A stretch of DNA of 32,058 nt from contig SXID01000045.1 in NCBI GenBank assembly GCA_005772955.1, forward strand, positions 1 to 32,058, read 5' to 3'. Positions 24,112 through 30,027 of this stretch are shown here, one piece after another. The translations under genes were made by a program, and so were the position numbers. Each line of letters starts with the position of its first letter. Position 1 is the stretch's first letter. The notes below the pieces were generated by a model, which saw only the letters and a list, made by a program, of their open reading frames with translations, had not been told where the DNA came from and ran no database searches. Origin of the DNA: Planctomycetia bacterium. GTDB lineage: Bacteria > Planctomycetota > Planctomycetia > Gemmatales > Gemmataceae.

Positions 24112-24198
24112 GGACGGGATCCGGATACGGCTGGCCGGGACGCTTTGCTAAAGCGTTCGCCCCTCGTGGGCATGTGGGTTCGAATCCCACCCCCTCCG
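24112..24198 (+). tRNA. tRNA-Ser(GCT), class II
   Basis: 87 bases. Acceptor GGACGGG/CCCCTCC with one C-C mismatch, discriminator G as in Ser. D-stem CCGG/CCGG. Anticodon stem ACGCT/AGCGT, loop TTGCTAA (anticodon 24147-24149). Normal long variable arm with GCCC/GGGC stem. T-arm GTGGG-TTCGAAT-CCCAC. CT follows. Confidence 0.88.
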
Positions 24199-24205
24199 CT
24201 GAACT

Positions 24206-24278
24206 GCCCTGGTGGTGAAACGGACTATCATTCCGCGCTTCGAACGCGGCGTTCCGGGTTCAAATCCTGGCCGGGGTA
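24206..24278 (+). tRNA. tRNA-Arg(TCG)
   Basis: 73 bases. Acceptor GCCCTGG/CCGGGGT, discriminator A. D-stem GTGA/TCAT. Anticodon stem CCGCG/CGCGG, loop CTTCGAA (anticodon 24240-24242). T-arm CCGGG-TTCAAAT-CCTGG. No CCA; CT follows. Confidence 0.9.
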
Positions 24279-24284
24279 CTGAAC

Positions 24285-24358
24285 GGTCTTGTGGCCTAGC
24301 GGTTCAAGGCGCCTCCCTGACACGGAGGAGATCGGTGGTTCGATTCCACCCAGGACCA
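24285..24358 (+). tRNA. tRNA-Val(GAC)
   Basis: 74 bases. Acceptor GGTCTTG/CAGGACC, discriminator A. D-stem GCCT/AGGC perfect. Anticodon stem CCTCC/GGAGG, loop CTGACAC (anticodon 24319-24321). T-arm GGTGG-TTCGATT-CCACC. No CCA; CT follows. Confidence 0.9.
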
Positions 24359-24380
24359 CTCCGGGGCAACCCGGCTCGAT

Positions 24381-24453
24381 GCGGCATGTGGTGTAGCGGT
24401 AGCACGCGGCCCTGTGAAGGCTGAGGTGAGGGGTTCAACTCCCCCCGCGCCGC
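24381..24453 (+). tRNA. tRNA-His(GTG), with G-1:C73
   Basis: 73 bases including the extra G-1 that pairs with discriminator C, the His hallmark. Acceptor CGGCATG/CGCGCCG has an A5-C68 mismatch. D-stem GTGT/GCAC. Anticodon stem CGGCC/GGCTG, loop CTGTGAA (anticodon 24414-24416). The T-stem has one mismatch. No CCA; CC follows. Confidence 0.87.
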
Positions 24454-24462
24454 CCTCTGTTC

Positions 24463-24543
24463 GAGTTGCGAGTGACGAGTTGAAGACACTGAATCGAGCC
24501 ACTTGTCTTTAACTCGCCGCTCGCAACTCGTCACTCGCAACTC
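24463..24543. repeat. 19-bp perfect inverted repeat (GAGTGACGAGT type) inside the tRNA array
   Basis: GAGTTGCGAGTGACGAGTT at 24463-24481 has its exact complement at 24525-24543. It separates His(GTG) from Thr(CGT). The same GAGTGACGAGT unit appears near 27774. Confidence 0.8.
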
Positions 24544-24546
24544 TCT

Positions 24547-24620
24547 GCCGGTGTGGCGCGACCCAGAAAGGCACCGAGCTCGTACCTCGAATCATGCGGG
24601 TGCGAAACCCGCCGCCGGCT
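24547..24620 (+). tRNA. tRNA-Thr(CGT), non-canonical T-loop
   Basis: 74 bases. The acceptor GCCGGTG pairs with CGCCGGC, discriminator T. Anticodon stem CGAG/CTCG plus one mismatch, loop CTCGTAC (anticodon 24581-24583). The T-stem GCGGG/CCCGC is perfect, but the loop is TGCGAAA instead of TTCGAAA. The D-arm is poorly paired. Last gene of the array. CT follows. Confidence 0.75.
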
Positions 24621-24640
24621 CTCGATCTTACTTGGTTACG

Positions 24641-24682
24641 GACCCGTCGCCGGGTGCACGTTGTGCACCCCGGCGACGGGTC
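24641..24682 (+). terminator. Hairpin terminator closing the tRNA array
   Basis: A 19-bp stem (24641-24659 with 24663-24682, one bulged C) around a GTT loop, 20 bases after the last tRNA. Only a weak T stretch follows, so it may end transcription or protect the 3' end. Confidence 0.7.
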
Positions 24683-24803
24683 GTTTCGTTCACATTCCCG
24701 TTCGAACAGTGGCACGATGGCGTTTCAGTCCGTAAGATTCCATCTCCTCTCCACAATTGCCCGCCCTAATCGCCGTACAGCGCGATATTCACTGGTGCAG
24801 ATA

Positions 24804-25178
24804 ATGACCGAGTTTGTCGCCGCTCGCAAAGTAGCAGCGTTGCTTGCAGCCGTGGCCGAACCAACACGTTTGCGTGTCCTGTGGCAGTTGGCCGAAGGCC
24901 CCAAAAACGTGGGTAACCTGGCGGATCTCGTGGGAATCAAGATGGTGAACATGTCACATCACCTTGGGGTAATGCGACAGGCCGGGGTGCTCGAAGACGA
25001 GCAGGACGGTCGCCGCGTGATTTACAAGTTGCATGCCGACGTGTTCACGCCTGGCACCGCCCCGGATGTGCTCGGCGTGCTGACGCTCGGGCAGTTCCGC
25101 ATCGTGATGCACACCAAGCCGGAATCGCCGCCGGTCCCGCCGGGAACGAAGACTCGCCGCAAAGCCGCGAAGAAGTAA
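24804..25178 (+). CDS. ArsR-family winged-helix transcriptional regulator
   Basis: 124 residues from the ATG at 24804. The frame stays open back to 24594 but crosses the last tRNA and its terminator there. The ArsR winged helix spans about 8-85: AVAEPTRLRVLWQLAEGP, then the recognition helix around MVNMSHHLGVMRQAG and the wing DGRRVIYKL. It has no cysteine at all, so the classic thiolate metal site (ELCVCDL) is absent; the signal is unknown. It ends in a basic Lys/Arg tail. A MATE transporter gene follows 15 bases later on the same strand, a common regulator-exporter arrangement. Confidence 0.88.
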   Translation: MTEFVAARKVAALLAAVAEPTRLRVLWQLAEGPKNVGNLADLVGIKMVNMSHHLGVMRQAGVLEDEQDGRRVIYKLHADVFTPGTAPDVLGVLTLGQFRIVMHTKPESPPVPPGTKTRRKAAKK

Positions 25179-25193
25179 CCGCCTCCCTATCAT

Positions 25194-26624
25194 GTGGAGA
25201 TGGACCCTCCCCCAACACTGCCCGACGCACTGTCCCGGCCGCTGTGGCGGCAGGTGCTCGCGCTCGCCCTCCCCGCGCTCGCGCAGCAGTACCTGCACCT
25301 TGTTGTTCAGCTCTCGGACCAGTTCCTCGCGGGGCGGTTCGAGTTGCCCGACCCCAAACAGCGCGTTGGCTACCTCTCCGCGCTGAACACCGCCGGCTAC
25401 CTCTACTGGTTCGTGTCGAGCTACACCGTGCTGGTTAGCGTGGGTAGCACCGCGCTCGTTGCGCGGTTCGTCGGTGCCAAGGACGGGGCGATGGCGAAGC
25501 ACGCGACCGGCCAGGCGGTGCTGCTCGCGGGCGTGTTCGGTGTGGTCGGTTCCGTCGCCGCGGTTCTGGGGCTGCCGAGCCTCATTGACGCACTCAATCT
25601 GAAGGGTGATGCCGGTCACGTGTGCGTCGAGTTCCTGATGCCGCTGGCAGCACTACTCGCGTTCCAAATCACGGAATCGGCATGTGCCGCGTGCCTCGCG
25701 GGCGCTGGGGATACGCGCACCGGCTTGAAGGTTCTGGGGCTGGTCGCGGTGCTGAACATTCCGCTCGCGTGGGGGTTGTGTTTCGGTGTCGGTCCGTTAC
25801 CGGGGCTGGGCTTCGTCGGGATCGCGCTCGGCACCGGTCTCAGTCACGTCATCGGGTGCATCACGCTGCTGGTGATTCTTTCGCGCGGCAAGTCCGGGTT
25901 GAAATTGCACCTCGCGAACCTTGTTCCTGACTTCCCGCTGATTCGCCGCTTGCTGTGGGTGAGCGTGCCGGCCGCGATCGACAGCCTGTCGGCCGCGTTC
26001 TGTCAGTTGTGGTTCCTCAGTCTGGTGAACAAACTCGGCGACACGGCGGCATCCGCGCACGGCATCGCACTGCGGTGGGAAGCGCTGGGGTTCCTGTCCG
26101 GCGCGGCGTTTGGTACGGCCGCGATGACGCTCGTGGGCCAGAACCTCGGCGCGCGAACACCGGGCCGCGCCGCGCGCAGCGGTTGGGCCGCATTTGCCAT
26201 CGGCGGCGGCGTTATGTCGTTCATGGGACTTCTATTCGTGCTGTTGGCGGAACCGATGTTTCGCCTGTTCTGTCCAGACCCGCACTTGCAAAGGATCATC
26301 GACGCGGGCGTGCCGGCGTTGCGGCTGATCGCGTGTGCGATGCCGGCGCTGGCGTCGCTGATCATCTTCACCGCGGCGCTGCGCGGTGCGGGCGACGCGC
26401 GTGTGCCGGTGCTGTTCAGTTGGTTCGGGTTTCTGGGTGTGCGCATCCCGCTCGCCTACCTGCTGACCGCGTCGCAGGTGAATCTGGGACCGCTCGGTGT
26501 GGTGCCCGGTTACGACATGGGCTTACTGGGCGCGTGGGTGGCGATGTGCTCCGACATCTGGGTTCGCGGCGTGTTCTTCGCACTGCGCTTCGCCAGCGGG
26601 AAGTGGAAGAAGATCGAGGTGTGA
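25194..26624 (+). CDS. MATE-family multidrug/cation antiporter
   Basis: 476 residues with 12 predicted membrane helices in two similar halves, the MATE layout. It opens LWRQVLALALPALAQQYLHLVVQLSDQFLAG, the helix 1-2 signature, and the second half repeats it (RLLWVSVPAAIDSLSAAFCQLWF near 255-275). MATE proteins export organic cations and drugs with sodium or protons. The start may be the GTG at 25194 or the ATG at 25200. It probably shares a transcript with the ArsR-type regulator upstream, which may control it (inference). A 10-bp inverted repeat (26641-26650 with 26677-26686) lies just after the gene. Confidence 0.92.
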   Translation: MEMDPPPTLPDALSRPLWRQVLALALPALAQQYLHLVVQLSDQFLAGRFELPDPKQRVGYLSALNTAGYLYWFVSSYTVLVSVGSTALVARFVGAKDGAMAKHATGQAVLLAGVFGVVGSVAAVLGLPSLIDALNLKGDAGHVCVEFLMPLAALLAFQITESACAACLAGAGDTRTGLKVLGLVAVLNIPLAWGLCFGVGPLPGLGFVGIALGTGLSHVIGCITLLVILSRGKSGLKLHLANLVPDFPLIRRLLWVSVPAAIDSLSAAFCQLWFLSLVNKLGDTAASAHGIALRWEALGFLSGAAFGTAAMTLVGQNLGARTPGRAARSGWAAFAIGGGVMSFMGLLFVLLAEPMFRLFCPDPHLQRIIDAGVPALRLIACAMPALASLIIFTAALRGAGDARVPVLFSWFGFLGVRIPLAYLLTASQVNLGPLGVVPGYDMGLLGAWVAMCSDIWVRGVFFALRFASGKWKKIEV

Positions 26625-26835
26625 GGGTTTCAGAGTGGTTCGCCGCTTGCGGCTTCGCGAGCACAACTGCGAGGTGGCAAGCGGCGGAAAAGGCATTCAC
26701 CTCGCGTCACGTGCGGAAGACCCGTTACGACGCGATGTGTTGTCACGCGAATCCGCGTGCAATGTGCCGCTTTTCGTCCCGAGCTCTGGCGTGCTTGCAC
26801 GACGCGAGCTATCCTTTTCCGATGGGGGGAGGGGT

Positions 26836-27771
26836 ATGCGGGTACTGAAAACGGCACCGGGCGAAGTGCTGGACCTGGCGTTCAGCCCGGACAGCCGCGC
26901 CGTCGCCGCCGTCGAACTCCAGTCGCCCCGGCGCGAAGGGCATGACGTCTTTCTGTGGAACCTCCATTCCCCGAATATCGCGCCGGTGAGATTGGAGATC
27001 GGTGGCCGTTATCGGGCCGGCGGTCTCAGTTTCTCTGCCGACGGGGGGCAGTTGACGTGGCAACTCTCTGACGGGCAGCGCACCTACGACCGCGACACAC
27101 GCGAGGCGGCCAGCGAGTATCCGGCGCTCCTCGCGACCGCGACCGCCTGGAAACTCGGCGCCGGCGGCACGTTCCTCGTTTCGAGTCACGGGTTGCCGGA
27201 CCACGTTCTCGCCGGGTGGCGGTTGAAGGAAGAGGAGTGGGTCCGGCAGTGGCAGATATCCACGCGTGACCTGATGGTCGGGAGCGTCACGGTCGCGCCG
27301 GCCGGCGACCGGTTCGCGATCTTCACCCGCGTCACGGAAGCGGGCCGGTGGTGGGACCAGCCGATGCGCCTGGAAGTGCGGGACGCGTGTAAGTCCGCAG
27401 TGCTCGCACTTGGCACCTGTGCTTACAGTTACGCCGGGAAACTTGCGTTCCACCCGAGCGGCGAGCAGATCGCCGGTATCAACGACATGACGCTTCTGGC
27501 GTGGGAACTGCCAACCGGCGGCGACCCGCGTCTGGTGCGGAACGACAACCGGAAGCACTTCACCGCGTTCGCGTACCACCCAAACGGCCAGCGTCTTTTC
27601 GTCACGAGCAACGACGAAACGGTTCACGTCTTCGACACGCATTCCCTTGAACGCGTTAAACGCTACACGTGGCAACTCGACAAACTGAGCGCAGTCGCGG
27701 TCAGCCCGGACGGAACGCTCGCCGCGGCTGGCTCCGCCACCGGGGGCGTGGTGGTGTGGGATTTGGACTAG
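26836..27771 (+). CDS. WD40-repeat beta-propeller protein
   Basis: 311 residues from the ATG at 26836, preceded by GGAGGGG. The frame extends back to 26497 but overlaps the MATE gene there. WD-type blades are visible as LDLAFSPDSRAVAAVE...VFLWNL (residues 13-40), LSFSADGG (near 60), KLAFHPSGEQIAGIND...AWEL (near 197-222), TAFAYHPNGQRLFVTSNDETVHVFD (near 240-265) and a last blade ending VVVWDLD at the C-terminus. This is about 5-7 blades. Without a signal peptide it is probably cytoplasmic and serves as an interaction platform. Partner unknown; it is monocistronic. Confidence 0.85.
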   Translation: MRVLKTAPGEVLDLAFSPDSRAVAAVELQSPRREGHDVFLWNLHSPNIAPVRLEIGGRYRAGGLSFSADGGQLTWQLSDGQRTYDRDTREAASEYPALLATATAWKLGAGGTFLVSSHGLPDHVLAGWRLKEEEWVRQWQISTRDLMVGSVTVAPAGDRFAIFTRVTEAGRWWDQPMRLEVRDACKSAVLALGTCAYSYAGKLAFHPSGEQIAGINDMTLLAWELPTGGDPRLVRNDNRKHFTAFAYHPNGQRLFVTSNDETVHVFDTHSLERVKRYTWQLDKLSAVAVSPDGTLAAAGSATGGVVVWDLD

Positions 27772-27773
27772 TG

Positions 27774-27845
27774 AGTGACGAGTGACGAGTGACGAGTGGC
27801 GAGCAAAGACCGGAGGCTTGTTTTCACTCGCTACTCGCCACTTGC
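27774..27845. repeat. GAGTGACGAGT tandem and inverted repeat
   Basis: AGTGACG units run in tandem from 27774 to about 27800, with an imperfect complement (CACTCGCTACTCGCCACTTGC) at 27825-27845. It lies between the convergent WD40 and RNase HII-like genes. Confidence 0.65.
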
Positions 27846-27851
27846 GAAGCA

Positions 27852-28793
27852 CTACTTCTTCCGCCATACCTGATCCGGTTGCAATCCAAGCCGAGCCATC
27901 GCGGGCCGAATCTCGTCGTAGAAGCGTTTCGCGTCCGGGGGATAGCCGGCGGTAGGCACAATGCCTGGAACGTGCGTCGCCCAGAAGCGGTTGAACTGCC
28001 TCATACACACTTCGCGCAGGTACTTGCACAACATCGACGCCAACGCGACAGCGACGCTATCGCCGTCGGCGCGCGGGCGGAACGTGATCGTGATTTCGCG
28101 CGGCAGGCATTCGACGCGATAGCGGCTTTCCTCCGCACCTTCGCGTTCGGCGACCACCCACCCGTCGGGGAACGCTTCCTGAAGGATGCTCGCGTAGAAG
28201 TTCCGCCCGCCCTGCTTGTCGCACGCGAACGCGATCGGCCCGCCCTCGGCCGGTATTGCGGCCGTCAGTGACACGAGTAGTTCGATCAATCCGCGGCCGA
28301 GTACAGTCCCCTTCGACCCGTATTCGTCCACCATGCGGTTGAATCGCGGCGTGGGCACGGCGCGATAGTCGCCGTACCACCGGTCGTTGATGGCCGCCCG
28401 CACGGGTGCGGACGTTTCCCATTCCGCGCCGGGGTCGATGTGGAGCGGAATCGAGGCGCCGCCATCGAACCACGCTTCCGCACAGAGCTCTTCGCCCCAC
28501 GGCGGAACTTCGCCGCCGCTCCAGAGGAAGTCGTGAATCGTATGCGGGTCGGAAGCGGCGATCGACCACACCCCGCGTTCGAGCGCCTCGAGGCCGCCGC
28601 GTGTGTAAACCTTCTTCGAGTCGTCGATGAGCAACCGGCCGTCGGGCCGCTCGTGTGCGCGTCGAACGACCGACTTGAGCGCGTTCCAACCGGTGGGGTC
28701 GCCATCGGGCAGGTACAGCGCCACCGCCGCTTGCACCAGCGGCCCGAGGTTCGGCCCGTAGCCCGCTTCGTCGATTCCCACTACCCAGGGCAT
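27852..28793 (-). CDS. Divergent RNase HII-like protein
   Basis: 313 residues, against about 200-230 for RNase HII. The N-terminus VVGIDEAGYGPNLGPLV matches the RNase HII opening (IGIDEAGRGPLAGP) with D8 and E9 in place but Tyr for the usual Arg. DDSKKVYTR at 57-65 matches the DSKKL block. Further acidic candidates are D192 in CDKQGG and D245 in GDSVAVALASMLCKYLRE, which aligns with the family's AAASIVAKVTRD helix, and TAGYP matches the late GY block. Residues about 80-180 appear to be an insertion. RNase HII cuts RNA in RNA-DNA hybrids. Whether this relative does so is uncertain, given the altered loop and extra domain. It is transcribed divergently from the HIT gene. Confidence 0.72.
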   Translation of the reverse strand: MPWVVGIDEAGYGPNLGPLVQAAVALYLPDGDPTGWNALKSVVRRAHERPDGRLLIDDSKKVYTRGGLEALERGVWSIAASDPHTIHDFLWSGGEVPPWGEELCAEAWFDGGASIPLHIDPGAEWETSAPVRAAINDRWYGDYRAVPTPRFNRMVDEYGSKGTVLGRGLIELLVSLTAAIPAEGGPIAFACDKQGGRNFYASILQEAFPDGWVVAEREGAEESRYRVECLPREITITFRPRADGDSVAVALASMLCKYLREVCMRQFNRFWATHVPGIVPTAGYPPDAKRFYDEIRPAMARLGLQPDQVWRKK

Positions 28794-28819
28794 GTGTTCG
28801 CTCCACGCTCGCGCCGTGC

Positions 28820-28879
28820 GAAGCCGCGAGCGGCTTCAAACTCCCCCTTCCCTTCAGGCAGGGGGTTGGGGGGGTAGGT
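28820..28879. repeat. GAAGCCGC-GA-GCGGCTTC hairpin and CCCCCTTCCC/GGGGGTTGGG repeat
   Basis: An 8-bp perfect hairpin at 28820-28837 is followed by a C-rich then G-rich element at 28841-28879. Both lie in the divergent gap between the RNase HII-like and HIT genes, next to where promoters should be. Confidence 0.65.
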
Positions 28880-28925
28880 CTTGGCGCGTATCGTAACGAT
28901 ACCCGCTCTCATTTGGGAGGCCGAC

Positions 28926-29270
28926 ATGTTCGCCGACAACCTCTTCCTGAAGATCATCGACAAGACCATCCCCGCGAAGATCGCGTACGAAGACGACCTG
29001 TGCCTCGCGTTCCACGACCTCCGCCCGCAGGCGCCGGTTCACGTACTCATCATCCCCAAGAAGGTAATCCGCACGCACGCCGACGCGGCACCCGAAGATC
29101 AGACGCTGCTCGGTCACCTGCACCTCGTCGCGGTCAAGCTCGCGAAGGAATTGGGCCTGTCGAACGGCTACCGGCTCGTGATCAACTGCAACGAGCACGG
29201 CGGGCAGACGGTGCCGCACCTGCACATGCACCTGCTCGGCGGGCGCGACATGACCTGGCCCCCCGGCTGA
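28926..29270 (+). CDS. HIT-family (HINT-like) nucleotide-binding hydrolase
   Basis: 114 residues from the ATG at 28926, preceded by GGGAGG; a longer reading from 28881 is unlikely. The catalytic histidine triad is HLHMHLL (H98, H100, H102) near the C-terminus, and N87 with the preceding strand fits the HINT branch. These enzymes hydrolyse purine nucleoside phosphoramidates and aminoacyl-adenylates in the cytoplasm. Length is normal. Only two bases separate its stop from the next ATG, so it is translationally linked to the YggS-type gene. Confidence 0.93.
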   Translation: MFADNLFLKIIDKTIPAKIAYEDDLCLAFHDLRPQAPVHVLIIPKKVIRTHADAAPEDQTLLGHLHLVAVKLAKELGLSNGYRLVINCNEHGGQTVPHLHMHLLGGRDMTWPPG

Positions 29271-29272
29271 AC

Positions 29273-29977
29273 ATGGACGATTCCGAACTGCGCTCCGTGT
29301 TGGCCGAACGCATCGCGGGCGTTCGCGCGCGCATCGCGGACGCGTGCCGGCGCGCCGAGCGCGTCCCCGCGAGTGTCACGCTGGTCGCAGTCACGAAGAC
29401 CGTGTCGCCGAACGTCGCGGCTGTCGTCGCGGAGTTGGGGCTGCGCGATCTCGGCGAGAGCCGTCCGCAAGAACTGTGGAAGAAAGCGGAGGCGGTGCCG
29501 GGCGCGAACTGGCACCTCATAGGGCACCTTCAGCGGAACAAGATCGACCGCACGATTCCCCGCGTCGAACTCGTTCACTCAGTTGATAGCGATCGCGTAC
29601 TCGAATCGCTCGACGCCTTCGGCCGCAAGCGGGGCGCGCCGGTGCCGGTGCTGCTCGAAGTGAACTGTAGCGGCGAGGAAAGCAAGGGCGGGTTCGCACC
29701 GGACGCCGTCCCCGCAGTGGGCGACAAGGCAGTGTCCTTCGCGGGCGTATATGTGCGTGGTCTGATGACAATGGCTGCGTACGCGGACGACCCGCAGACC
29801 GCGCGGCCCGCGTTCGTGGCGCTTCGCGAGTTGCGCGATTCGCTCCGGGCACGCACGGGACTGGCGCTCGCGGAACTGTCGATGGGCATGAGCAACGATT
29901 TCGAGGTCGCGGTGGAAGAGGGCGCGACGTTCGTCCGCATCGGAACGACACTGTTCGAGGGGCTGGAAAACGCGTGA
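29273..29977 (+). CDS. YggS/PLPBP-family pyridoxal-phosphate homeostasis protein
   Basis: 234 residues, a single alanine-racemase-type barrel as in YggS/PROSC. The PLP lysine is K42 in [10 protein letters not shown], and the family blocks [38 protein letters not shown] and [26 protein letters not shown] follow in order. The family keeps free PLP and amino/keto acid pools in balance rather than catalysing a known reaction. It starts 2 bases after the HIT gene and overlaps a strong palindrome at its stop. Confidence 0.94.
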   Translation: MDDSELRSVLAERIAGVRARIADACRRAERVPASVTLVAVTKTVSPNVAAVVAELGLRDLGESRPQELWKKAEAVPGANWHLIGHLQRNKIDRTIPRVELVHSVDSDRVLESLDAFGRKRGAPVPVLLEVNCSGEESKGGFAPDAVPAVGDKAVSFAGVYVRGLMTMAAYADDPQTARPAFVALRELRDSLRARTGLALAELSMGMSNDFEVAVEEGATFVRIGTTLFEGLENA

Positions 29978-30004
29978 GGCGCGGCGTGTCACGCCGCGCC
30001 TCAC
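29974..30004. terminator. Palindromic hairpin between convergent genes
   Basis: A 15-bp perfect stem (GTGAGGCGCGGCGTG and complement) with a 1-base centre, including the stop codon of the YggS-type gene. It lies 23 bases before the end of the convergent membrane-protein gene, so it may serve both. No T-tract follows, and it may instead be a repeat element. Confidence 0.6.
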
Positions 30005-30027
30005 GACTTTACTTCAGGACAAACAAC

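Noticed and set aside
22103-24540. Minus-strand ORFs across the tRNA array (for example 22103-22891, 22818-23222, 23645-24064, 24304-24540) with repeated GIEPT, ESNPR and GSRTRP strings
   Set aside because: These strings are the antisense translation of the conserved T-arm GTGGGTTCGA. They are well-known spurious proteins produced by tRNA genes.
22571-24610. Regularly spaced GGGTTCGA units resembling CRISPR repeats
   Set aside because: Each unit is the T-arm of a separate tRNA; spacing is irregular, the intervening parts fold as tRNAs, and no cas genes are present.
22523-24620. The array as a prophage or integrative element remnant
   Set aside because: No integrase, attachment-site duplication, structural or conjugation genes are seen on either side; housekeeping ribD and an ArsR/MATE pair flank it directly.
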